Below are positions 1 to 6,091 of a DNA stretch of 7,949 nucleotides, in pieces; position 1 is the stretch's first letter; the number at the start of each line of letters is the position of its first letter. The stretch spans positions 1 to 7,949 of the forward strand of contig JACDAZ010000528.1 in assembly GCA_013695175.1 (NCBI GenBank), read 5' to 3'. A model generated the notes under the pieces. It made no database searches. It had not been told where the DNA came from and was given only the letters and a program-made list of their open reading frames with translations. The translations under genes were made by a program, and so were the position numbers. Origin of the DNA: Flavisolibacter sp. (GTDB lineage: Bacteria > Bacteroidota > Bacteroidia > Chitinophagales > Chitinophagaceae).

Positions 1-240
1 AATATGTCCCATCCAGGTTCCTTCATCAACACGCATAAAAAATCCACCTCTTACACCTTCACTGCACCTGTGTTCTATTAATGTAGGCAAAGCCTGCTCT
101 AACCGTTCACGAAATCCATCTATTGTATTTGAAGGACATTGTTCCTTTTCCTGCAGGTCTAACTTCATTTGAATTAACCTGGGTCTTCTTATACTCCAAT
201 AATTAGGTCCTTTCAAAACTTTAATTTCCAAAATCTTCAT
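1..240 (-). CDS. cphA: Cyanophycin synthetase, N-terminal fragment (runs off left edge)
   Basis: Only the first 80 codons are in the window, reading from an ATG at 240 toward base 1 with no stop. The protein opens MKILEIKVLKGPNYWS, followed by IRRPRLIQMKLDL and later a GFRERLEQALPTLIEHRCSEG segment and GGFFMRVDEGTWMGHI. I recognise this as the conserved start of cyanophycin synthetase. That enzyme builds the storage polymer multi-L-arginyl-poly-L-aspartate from Asp and Arg with ATP. The family is usually about 870-900 residues: this N-terminal domain, then an ATP-grasp domain, then a Mur-ligase-like domain. The last two lie outside the window, so catalytic residues cannot be checked. The gene follows the CNNM/CBS gene after a 66-base gap on the same strand and could be read through from it. 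The start is secure because the family's opening motif begins at this ATG. No strong ribosome binding site is visible. Confidence 0.9.
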   Translation of the reverse strand, partial: MKILEIKVLKGPNYWSIRRPRLIQMKLDLQEKEQCPSNTIDGFRERLEQALPTLIEHRCSEGVRGGFFMRVDEGTWMGHI

Positions 241-306
241 AAAAAGTATTATGCATTTGTGGCAGGGTGAAAAATGAGATATAGGGTATGAAATTAGGAA
301 AAGGAT

Positions 307-1608
307 TTATTCTTCTTCATTCATTTTGTCACGTATTTCATCACTGATGCTAACTAAAATTTTATCTATCCTGTGGCCATCCATATCAATGATTTCAAAT
401 TTAAAACCCCTCCAGTCTAATTTATCACCTGTGGAAGGTATGCGTTCCAGTTCATGTAATATACAACCTGCCAATGTATCAAATTCATGCTCCTCTTCAT
501 TAAACCAGTCTGTTTTTTCAAATTTTCTTAAAAAATCATAAAATGGAATTTGTGCATCTATTAAAAAACTCCCGTCTTCTCTTTCTACTATTTCATAATC
601 AGCAACATCATCCGGTTGTGGAATATCGCCAATAATAGCTTCCATAATATCATTTAAAGTGATCATTCCCTGCATACTTCCATATTCATCTACAATAAAA
701 CAAGAGTGAATTTTTGATTCTTTGAATTTTTCCATTACCTGGTATGCTGTATTATTTTCAGGAACAAAAAGGGCAGTTTTCATTATTTGTCCAAATGATA
801 TTGTATCATCTGTTACATAAATGTCTTTTATGGAAATGACACCTTTTATATTATCAATTTCACCATCACAAATAGGGTATACAGAATGTGGTTCTGCCAG
901 TATTTTTTCACGAATTTTTTCTTCATTATCATTTACATCAAACCAAATAATATCGCTCCTGTGCGTCATTAACGAGGTAATGTTACGGTCACCTAAATGA
1001 AAAACTCTTTCTATAATGATTTGTTCAGCTTCTTCAATCGTACCCTGTTCTGTTCCTTCACTGATGATAGCTTTAATTTCTTCTTCAGTTACATGTGCAT
1101 CGTTGGTTTTTATACGTAACAATTTTGAAACTATGAAAGTAGATTTGCTAAGCAACCAAATAAATGGGTAGGTGATAACACTAATAATGTGCATAGGCTT
1201 TGCCATCATCTTAGCAATGGTTTCCGGACGCGATAAACCTAACCTCTTTGGCACAAGTTCACCAAAAATGAGTGTAAAATAAGTGATAATTATAACAATA
1301 GTTGTTGTAGCTAATGGGCCGCTGTATTTGCTTAAATAAGAGATTGAATTAAAAAAGGAAACAAAATCATCTTTCAGGCTGGCACCTGAATAAATACCTG
1401 TTAATATTCCAATTAAAGTAATTCCAATTTGAACAGTTGAAAGAAATTTATCTGGATGATTTGAAAGTTCCAGGGCTTCTTTTGCTTTTGCATCTCCTTT
1501 ATTTGCCTGGGCCTCCAAACGGGCTTTTCTTGCAGAAACCAAAGCTATCTCAGACATAGAAAACAAACCATTCAGCAAGATGAGTCCGGTCAGTATAAAA
1601 ATCTCCAT
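307..1608 (-). CDS. CNNM/CBS-pair/CorC-HlyC domain membrane protein (hemolysin C-like, putative cation transporter)
   Basis: The 433-residue protein has the complete three-part layout of the CorC/HlyC/YfjD group. An N-terminal DUF21/CNNM membrane domain covers about residues 1-165, with hydrophobic segments near 1-15, 57-80, 100-118 and 138-155. It carries the family signatures LLNGLFSMSEIALVSARK near the start and FGELVPKRLGLSRPE around 115-129. A pair of CBS domains follows (about 205-330; second CBS end HSCFIVDEYGSMQGMITLNDIMEAI, written here as a landmark split around G310). A CorC_HlyC domain lies at about 345-425. Relatives are linked to Mg2+/Co2+ transport or efflux, with the CBS pair binding adenine nucleotides. 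The older name 'hemolysin' is probably misleading. The length is normal and the start is an ATG at the usual position. It lies 13 bases after the PAP2 gene, so the two are probably co-transcribed. The exact ion cannot be read from the sequence. Confidence 0.9.
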   Translation of the reverse strand: MEIFILTGLILLNGLFSMSEIALVSARKARLEAQANKGDAKAKEALELSNHPDKFLSTVQIGITLIGILTGIYSGASLKDDFVSFFNSISYLSKYSGPLATTTIVIIITYFTLIFGELVPKRLGLSRPETIAKMMAKPMHIISVITYPFIWLLSKSTFIVSKLLRIKTNDAHVTEEEIKAIISEGTEQGTIEEAEQIIIERVFHLGDRNITSLMTHRSDIIWFDVNDNEEKIREKILAEPHSVYPICDGEIDNIKGVISIKDIYVTDDTISFGQIMKTALFVPENNTAYQVMEKFKESKIHSCFIVDEYGSMQGMITLNDIMEAIIGDIPQPDDVADYEIVEREDGSFLIDAQIPFYDFLRKFEKTDWFNEEEHEFDTLAGCILHELERIPSTGDKLDWRGFKFEIIDMDGHRIDKILVSISDEIRDKMNEEE

Positions 1609-1621
1609 TTAGGGGGTTATA

Positions 1622-2224
1622 TTATTTATGTAAGGTAAAACTACCTGCTTTATCTGTAAAGATAGTAGCAGTCAAAAGTCCTGCCAACGAACCTACAACG
1701 GCGCCACCCAAAACATCAAGTGGATAATGGACACCAACATATATTTGAGCATATCCAATAAAAGCAGCCCATAAATAAAAAAGAAAGATCCATTTTTTAA
1801 AAACAGGAAAAAAAGTAATGCTTACAAATGTTGCCATTCCAAAATGATTAGCAGCATGATTAGAAATAAAACTATAGCTTCCGGAACAGTGTTTTAATAA
1901 TAGTCTGACATATTGAAAAAAGGCAGGATCCTGGCAGGGACGTAATCTCTCAAAACCTTCTTTAAAAACACGTGCTCCAACTAAGTCGGCTATAGCGACT
2001 GTACATAAAAATCCAATACCCCACCACAAACCTTTTTTGCCATAATTAATCACTATAAATATCAAAATGAAAATATAAAGAGGTGCCCAGAAAGCTGAAT
2101 TTCTGAAATAGGGGAGAACTGCATCAAAAAAAGGATTGGTGAAATGGCTGTTTAACTGGATAAACAGCCATTGATCCCATTTTTCCAGCCTTAGCCAAAA
2201 AGATAAAGACAGTAATTGATGCAT
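1622..2224 (-). CDS. PAP2-family membrane phosphatase (possible undecaprenyl-pyrophosphate or lipid phosphatase)
   Basis: This is a protein of about 200 residues with several membrane segments (around 45-62, 68-86, 122-140, 143-160 and 170-190). It has the three phosphatase motifs of the PAP2 superfamily. Motif 1 is KEGFERLRP (K88, R95, P96). Motif 2 is SNHAANHFG (S121, H123), where many members have PSGH. Motif 3 is AQIYVGVHYPLD (H166, D170). The motif 3 arginine of the general SRx5Hx3D pattern is glutamine here (Q160). Family members remove phosphate from lipid phosphates such as undecaprenyl pyrophosphate at the cytoplasmic membrane; the substrate is not determined by sequence. I chose the ATG at 2224. 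A TTG at 2230 would add two residues, and the frame is open further upstream without a better start. The gene sits 50 bases after the methyltransferase and 13 bases before the CNNM gene. Confidence 0.87.
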   Translation of the reverse strand: MHQLLSLSFWLRLEKWDQWLFIQLNSHFTNPFFDAVLPYFRNSAFWAPLYIFILIFIVINYGKKGLWWGIGFLCTVAIADLVGARVFKEGFERLRPCQDPAFFQYVRLLLKHCSGSYSFISNHAANHFGMATFVSITFFPVFKKWIFLFYLWAAFIGYAQIYVGVHYPLDVLGGAVVGSLAGLLTATIFTDKAGSFTLHK

Positions 2225-2274
2225 AGGCAAATGTAATTGAAGAATATTTCGTGAAGTTTCGTAGAGATTGCTAA

Positions 2275-3024
2275 TTATAAGGGTTCGTTTTTTTGTGCTA
2301 CTACAACCAGCCGGGGCGATGTTTTTAAATCGTATGATTGAAATTTGTAATTACCAAACACTTCTTTAACCTGAATATTTTGAAAAGCAAGCATTTCAGT
2401 AAAATCGCCAATAGAAAATTTAGCTACTTTTTCAATATATTCCTGTGGTTGATCCAGCAAAGGATCGGTTATTATAATTTTTTTGAAAAAATGCGATTCA
2501 TCATGCCATCGATGGATTTCATATAATGTATCATCAATTCTTTTTTCTTCATTATGAACCAGCCTGTCCTCAACATAATGCACATTCAGGTAATCAAGTA
2601 ATAAAATACCCGAAGGTTTTAAACTTGCAGCTATCGTTCTCAATGCGTCTTCATTTTCGCGTCTGCTGGCAAAATATCCGAATGATGTAAACAGATTTAA
2701 AGCATAATCAAAATAATTTACCCAAAAAAGTAAACGCATATCGTGCACATAAAAATGAAGATTATCTGTCTCAAATTTTTTGGCGTAGTTAATACTGTCA
2801 ATAGAAATATCTATTCCATTTACATCATATCCTTTTGAAGCTAAAAATTTACTATGCCTGCCTTTTCCACAGGCAACATCCAAAAACCTGCAGCTGGGTT
2901 GAGGATTTAAATAATTAAGAAGATTGGTTATAAAGTCTTCTGCCTCAGTTTCATCTCGTTCAAAGTATAGCTTGTGATAAAATGGCGAATTAAACCACTC
3001 TTTATACCACTCCCTTTCTGCCAT
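2275..3024 (-). CDS. Class I SAM-dependent methyltransferase
   Basis: The protein has 249 residues from the ATG at 3024. The SAM-binding glycine motif is LDVACGKGRHS (residues 48-58), followed by the acidic strand-2 end GIDIS (70-74). HDMR at 94-97 and the segment DYALNLFTSFGYF (106-118) match the region after motif II in Rossmann-fold methyltransferases. KPSGILLLDYLN (136-147) fits the later strand. The C-terminal half, with many aromatic and charged residues, probably forms the substrate cap. The N-terminus, AEREWYKEWFNSPFYHKLYF, resembles a well-known group of uncharacterised Bacteroidota methyltransferases, so the substrate is unknown. The frame extends 33 bases upstream to a TTG at 3057. 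That extension (AICYFCKKLIM) looks untranslated, so the ATG is preferred. It is the first gene of the minus-strand run and faces glmM across a 117-base divergent spacer. Confidence 0.88.
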   Translation of the reverse strand: MAEREWYKEWFNSPFYHKLYFERDETEAEDFITNLLNYLNPQPSCRFLDVACGKGRHSKFLASKGYDVNGIDISIDSINYAKKFETDNLHFYVHDMRLLFWVNYFDYALNLFTSFGYFASRRENEDALRTIAASLKPSGILLLDYLNVHYVEDRLVHNEEKRIDDTLYEIHRWHDESHFFKKIIITDPLLDQPQEYIEKVAKFSIGDFTEMLAFQNIQVKEVFGNYKFQSYDLKTSPRLVVVAQKNEPL

Positions 3025-3037
3025 TATTAATTTTTTG

Positions 3038-3045
3038 CAAAAGTA
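3038..3045 (-). promoter_or_regulatory. Candidate -7 box for the methyltransferase gene
   Basis: On the minus strand this reads TACTTTTG, matching the Bacteroidota -7 consensus TAnnTTTG. It would start transcription only a few bases upstream of the ATG at 3024, giving a nearly leaderless mRNA. No well-placed TTTG or TTG -33 element is visible. The match could be chance in AT-rich DNA. Confidence 0.25.
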
Positions 3046-3077
3046 ACAGATAGCCAACTTAACTTCAGAAGATGCAA

Positions 3078-3104
3078 TTGCAACCTGTGAATACCGTATT
3101 TTTG
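3078..3104 (+). promoter_or_regulatory. Candidate promoter for the glmM-cysteine desulfurase pair
   Basis: A TTG at 3078-3080 is followed after 16 bases by TATTTTTG (3097-3104), an exact match to the Bacteroidota -7 pattern TAnnTTTG. Transcription would begin near 3110 and leave a leader of about 30 bases before the GTG start at 3142. The spacing is slightly shorter than the usual range, so this is a pattern-based proposal only. Confidence 0.4.
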
Positions 3105-3141
3105 CCTCCCGAAAAAAATCGGCACCTAAATTACTCCTACC

Positions 3142-4530
3142 GTGGCATTGATAAAGAGCATTTCCGGAATTAGAGGCACTATTGGCGGCAAACCAGGATC
3201 CAGTCTTTCACCTGTAGATGTAGTAAAATTTACAGCAGCTTTTGGTACTATTATCTCAGAAACTGCAGGAAAAAAGGAAATACCAAAAGTAGTTATTGGG
3301 AGAGACGGGCGGATCAGTGGATCTATGATCAATAATCTTGTTGTAAATACATTAATTAGCTTAGGTATAGATGTAATAGACCTTGGTTTATCAACTACAC
3401 CAACTGTAGAAATTGCAACCAAAGCAGAAGGCGCTAATGGAGGCATCATTATTACTGCCAGCCACAACCCTAAAGAATGGAATGCTTTAAAACTTTTAAA
3501 TAGTGAAGGCGAGTTTATAGATGCTGAAACAGGTGAAAGGTTATTAAAAATTGCTTCTGAATCAGATCTTCAATTTTCTCCCGTAGATAAATTAGGGAAA
3601 ATTTCTTCCAATTCCGGGTATTTGGAAAAACATATTCAGTTAGTTTTAGACTATCCTCTGGTTAATGCAGAAGCTATACAAAACCGGAATTTTAAAGTAG
3701 TTGTTGATTGTATTAATTCTACAGGAGCGTTGGTTGTTCCACAATTACTAAGCCGCCTGGGAATTGAAAATGTTGTAGTACTCAATGGAGAAGTTGATGG
3801 CAAATTTGCTCATAATCCTGAACCACTACCTGAGCACCTTACTGGGTTAAGCAATGAAGTAGTAAAGCAAAAAGCAGATTTTGGAATTGCTGTGGATCCG
3901 GATGTAGACCGTTTGTGTTTTGTATGTGAAGACGGGTCAATGTTTGGTGAAGAATATACTTTGGTTGCAGTAGCAGATTATATATTGTCCAAACAAAAAG
4001 GCAATACAGTTAGTAATATGAGCAGCACCAAGGCTTTAAAAGAAATTACTGTTAAACATGGAGGTGAATACTATCCTTCGGCAGTTGGCGAGGTGAATGT
4101 TGTTAAGAAAATGAAGCAATCACATGCAGTTATTGGTGGTGAAGGAAACGGAGGCATCATAGTTCCTGATTTTCATTATGGCAGGGATGCGCTTATTGGA
4201 ATTGCATTGTTCCTTTCGCATTTTGCTGCAACTAAAAAAGGATTAAAATCATTTCGTGGTAATTACCCTGATTATTTTATTTCAAAAAATAAAATTGAAT
4301 TGCAAAACGGAATAAACGTAGCGGCTATTTTTGAAAAAATTAAAAAGAAATATAAGAACAACCCTATTAATACAGAGGACGGACTCAAAATAGAGTTTGA
4401 TACAGATTGGGTACATTTACGTACGTCCAATACAGAACCAATTATCAGGATATATGCTGAAAGTGGTTTTGAAACAACTGCAAATAATATTGCTAAAAGA
4501 TTAATGCAGGACATTAAAGAATTTAGTTAA
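3142..4530 (+). CDS. glmM: Phosphoglucosamine mutase / alpha-D-phosphohexomutase
   Basis: This 462-residue protein has all four active-site loops of the alpha-D-phosphohexomutase superfamily. The phosphoserine loop is TASHNP (105-110, Ser107). The metal loop is DPDVDR (252-257, with Asp252, 254 and 256 binding Mg2+). The sugar loop is GEGNGG (333-338). The phosphate loop is RTSNTEP (427-433). The likely reaction is glucosamine-6-phosphate to glucosamine-1-phosphate, leading to UDP-GlcNAc for peptidoglycan and lipid A. The GEGNGG and SNTEP forms differ from the GEQSGH and SGTEP forms of E. coli GlmM. They are closer to archaeal-type mutases, so phosphomannose or phosphoglucose substrates are not excluded. 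The start is GTG: it yields the conserved LIKSISGIRGTIGG opening, and an in-frame TAA lies only 13 bases upstream with no ATG between. The stop overlaps the next start as TAATG, implying translational coupling. Confidence 0.88.
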   Translation: MALIKSISGIRGTIGGKPGSSLSPVDVVKFTAAFGTIISETAGKKEIPKVVIGRDGRISGSMINNLVVNTLISLGIDVIDLGLSTTPTVEIATKAEGANGGIIITASHNPKEWNALKLLNSEGEFIDAETGERLLKIASESDLQFSPVDKLGKISSNSGYLEKHIQLVLDYPLVNAEAIQNRNFKVVVDCINSTGALVVPQLLSRLGIENVVVLNGEVDGKFAHNPEPLPEHLTGLSNEVVKQKADFGIAVDPDVDRLCFVCEDGSMFGEEYTLVAVADYILSKQKGNTVSNMSSTKALKEITVKHGGEYYPSAVGEVNVVKKMKQSHAVIGGEGNGGIIVPDFHYGRDALIGIALFLSHFAATKKGLKSFRGNYPDYFISKNKIELQNGINVAAIFEKIKKKYKNNPINTEDGLKIEFDTDWVHLRTSNTEPIIRIYAESGFETTANNIAKRLMQDIKEFS

Positions 4531-5702
4531 TGGCATCTACGCTTGTACATACAGATATTTCAAATACTTCTCAAAATATAATCAAACGTATTTATTTTGA
4601 TAATGCCGCCACTACTCCCTTAGATAAAGAAGTATTGGAAGCCATGCTTCCTTATATGCTGGAGCATTTTGGAAATCCTTCTTCTATCTATTCTTACGGA
4701 AGAGAGACGAGGATGGCTATAGAAAATGCAAGAAAATCTGTTTCAAAAACGCTGGGTACTACACCGGGAGAAATTTTCTTTACATCTGGAGGAACAGAAA
4801 GCAACAATACAGCAATAGCGGCCTCTATACGTGATCTTGGTTGCATGCATATCATCTCATCGGCTATTGAACACCATGCAGTTTTGCATACTGTTGAATA
4901 CTATGGGCACAATAAAGAAGTGGAACTAAGCTTTGTGAAACTTTCAGAAGAAGGAGAAGTGGATTATGAAGATTTGGAGGAAAAATTAAAAGCATCAAAA
5001 AGTAAAACTCTTGTTTCGCTAATGCATGCTAACAATGAAGTAGGGGTATTGCTGGATATAAAAAAAGTAGGGGAGTTATGTAAAAAATTTGATGCTTATT
5101 TTCATTCTGATTGTGTACAAACTATTGGTCATTATCCAGTAGATTTAAGTGCGCTGCATATACATTTTATTTCAGCTGCCGGACATAAATTTCATGGTCC
5201 CAAAGGCACCGGAATATTATATGTAAACAGGCAAATAAGTATAAAGCCTTTTATTATTGGTGGTGGACAGGAAAGAAATATGCGTGCCGGTACTGAAAAT
5301 GTATATGGTATTGTAGGTTTTGCAAAAGCTCTCGAAATTGCTATGCGTAACTTTGAAAAAGACAGTACTTATATTAAGGATTTAAAAAACTACATGCATA
5401 ACCAGCTCGTTAAAAATATTGAAGGTGTATGTTTTTCCTGCCAGGGCAATACACTCTATACTGTGTTGAGTGTTTGTTTTCCAAAAAACGAAAAGAGCGA
5501 TATGCTGTTGTTTAACCTGGATATAAATAATATTTGTGCATCCGGTGGTAGTGCCTGTAGCAGTGGGGCAGATGCCGGCTCACATGTTATGAAGGCTTTG
5601 AACAAAACAGAAAAATGGATTACAGTAAGGTTTTCCTTTAGCAAATACAATACAAAAGAGGAAGTGGATATAGTAATTCAGAAACTCAAACAATTTGTTT
5701 AA
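4530..5702 (+). CDS. Cysteine desulfurase (NifS/IscS family, class I)
   Basis: This is a 390-residue PLP enzyme of the class V aminotransferase fold. It converts cysteine to alanine and passes the sulfur, as a persulfide, to Fe-S cluster or other sulfur-using pathways in the cytoplasm. Visible landmarks are YFDNAATTPLD (22-32), SGGTESNN (86-93), the His pair EHHAVL at 114-119 (His115 stacking on PLP), SDCVQ with Asp194, and AAGHKFHGPKG with the PLP lysine at 220. The mobile loop SGGSACSSGADAG carries the catalytic Cys343. The CSSG loop places it in the IscS/NifS class rather than the SufS class. It has about 20 residues before the conserved YFDNAATT start, and no alternative ATG, GTG or TTG lies among them. 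Its ATG overlaps the glmM stop by one base. No IscU or other scaffold gene is in the window, so iscS is not assigned. Confidence 0.9.
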   Translation: MASTLVHTDISNTSQNIIKRIYFDNAATTPLDKEVLEAMLPYMLEHFGNPSSIYSYGRETRMAIENARKSVSKTLGTTPGEIFFTSGGTESNNTAIAASIRDLGCMHIISSAIEHHAVLHTVEYYGHNKEVELSFVKLSEEGEVDYEDLEEKLKASKSKTLVSLMHANNEVGVLLDIKKVGELCKKFDAYFHSDCVQTIGHYPVDLSALHIHFISAAGHKFHGPKGTGILYVNRQISIKPFIIGGGQERNMRAGTENVYGIVGFAKALEIAMRNFEKDSTYIKDLKNYMHNQLVKNIEGVCFSCQGNTLYTVLSVCFPKNEKSDMLLFNLDINNICASGGSACSSGADAGSHVMKALNKTEKWITVRFSFSKYNTKEEVDIVIQKLKQFV

Positions 5703-5716
5703 AACCGCCCGGTTTT
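5701..5716. terminator. Small hairpin between convergent genes, possible bidirectional terminator
   Basis: AAAACC at 5701-5706 pairs perfectly with GGTTTT at 5711-5716 around a GCCC loop. The hairpin begins inside the cysteine desulfurase stop codon and lies 8 bases beyond the pspC stop at 5725. The arms themselves give short A/T tracts on both strands, which would suit termination from either side. The stem is only 6 bp, with two G-C pairs, so it would be a weak terminator. Confidence 0.5.
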
Positions 5717-5724
5717 CATCTTAT

Positions 5725-5946
5725 TTACAAGTTACGCAAAGGATTTCTGCGGGCAGCAAGTATATAGCGTTTCATGTTCATCCAAAAAGCCATTACCATA
5801 TAAATTACCACAGGTGACCCAAGTGTTAAAAACGATACATAAATAAACCACATACGGATACGGGATGTAGCAATTCCCATTTTTTCACCTAAAGCAGTGC
5901 ATACTCCAAATGCCTGCCATTCAATGAAATCTTTAAGTTTATTCAT
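5725..5946 (-). CDS. Small PspC-domain membrane protein
   Basis: This 73-residue protein starts at an ATG at 5946. The segment GVCTALGEKMGIATSRIRM (residues 14-32) matches the PspC domain opening, usually GVCaGLAeylgid with the following Arg. One clear hydrophobic stretch follows (about 33-55), then a short basic tail with KRYILAARRNPLR. PspC-domain proteins are inner-membrane partners of the phage-shock envelope stress response in Proteobacteria. In Bacteroidota small stand-alone copies are common and their role is not well defined. No pspA, pspB or pspF is visible here. It is convergent to the cysteine desulfurase, with 22 bases between stops, and divergent from aconitase across 145 bases. 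A good consensus promoter precedes it. The length is typical for single-domain members. Confidence 0.82.
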   Translation of the reverse strand: MNKLKDFIEWQAFGVCTALGEKMGIATSRIRMWFIYVSFLTLGSPVVIYMVMAFWMNMKRYILAARRNPLRNL

Positions 5947-6016
5947 AAGGCTAAATTAATTTTTTTTAATTGGTTTTCTAAGTTATAGCTGAACCATATC
6001 TTTCAGGCTATTTCAA

Positions 6017-6024
6017 TAACTTTG
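6017..6024 (+). promoter_or_regulatory. Candidate -7 box for the aconitase gene
   Basis: TAACTTTG matches the TAnnTTTG pattern exactly and would start transcription near 6030, giving a leader of about 60 bases. No TTG or TTTG sits at the expected distance upstream (5985-6000 reads mostly A/T/C), so an activator or a weak promoter is possible. It directly abuts the opposite-strand -7 box at 6025-6032. Confidence 0.35.
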
Positions 6025-6053
6025 CAAACTTAAAATCATACAACTACTGCAAA
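6025..6053 (-). promoter_or_regulatory. Consensus Bacteroidota promoter for the pspC-domain gene
   Basis: Read on the minus strand, TTTG (6053-6050) is followed by exactly 17 bases and then TAAGTTTG (6032-6025). This matches both elements of the known Bacteroidota housekeeping promoter, TTTG at -33 and TAnnTTTG at -7, at an accepted spacing. Transcription would start near 6018-6020, leaving a leader of about 72 bases before the ATG at 5946. Confidence 0.5.
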
Positions 6054-6072
6054 CTGGATGCCGTATGATTTT
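6032..6072 (+). repeat. Perfect 10-bp inverted repeat in the aconitase leader
   Basis: AAAATCATAC at 6032-6041 is the exact reverse complement of GTATGATTTT at 6063-6072, with 21 bases between the arms. The arm centres are 31 bases apart, about three helical turns. As RNA it would fold into a long stem-loop at the very 5' end of the aconitase transcript if the -7 box at 6017 is used. As DNA it could be an operator with two half-sites. The left arm lies within the spacer of the opposite-strand pspC promoter. Confidence 0.55.
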
Positions 6073-6091
6073 TGCATAAATATAAGAGCTC

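Noticed and set aside
326..541. Plus-strand open frame of 71 codons
   Set aside because: It is antisense to the C-terminal CorC_HlyC domain of the CNNM protein and has low-complexity Ser-rich content.
2228..2235. Minus-strand TACATTTG resembling a -7 box just before the PAP2 gene
   Set aside because: It would place the transcript start at or inside the start codon, has no -33 element, and the short gap to the upstream gene favours read-through.
3109..3122. CCGA/TCGG inverted repeat around six A bases in the glmM leader
   Set aside because: The stem is only four base pairs and is compatible with chance; no terminator or regulator pattern supports it.
3126..3467. Open frame of 113 codons on the minus strand
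   Set aside because: It is antisense to the conserved N-terminus of the mutase and has no recognisable family; a shadow frame.
5951..5970. AATTAA/TTAATT symmetry around a T-run upstream of pspC
   Set aside because: It consists only of A and T, as expected by chance in a leader this AT-rich, and would form a very weak hairpin.
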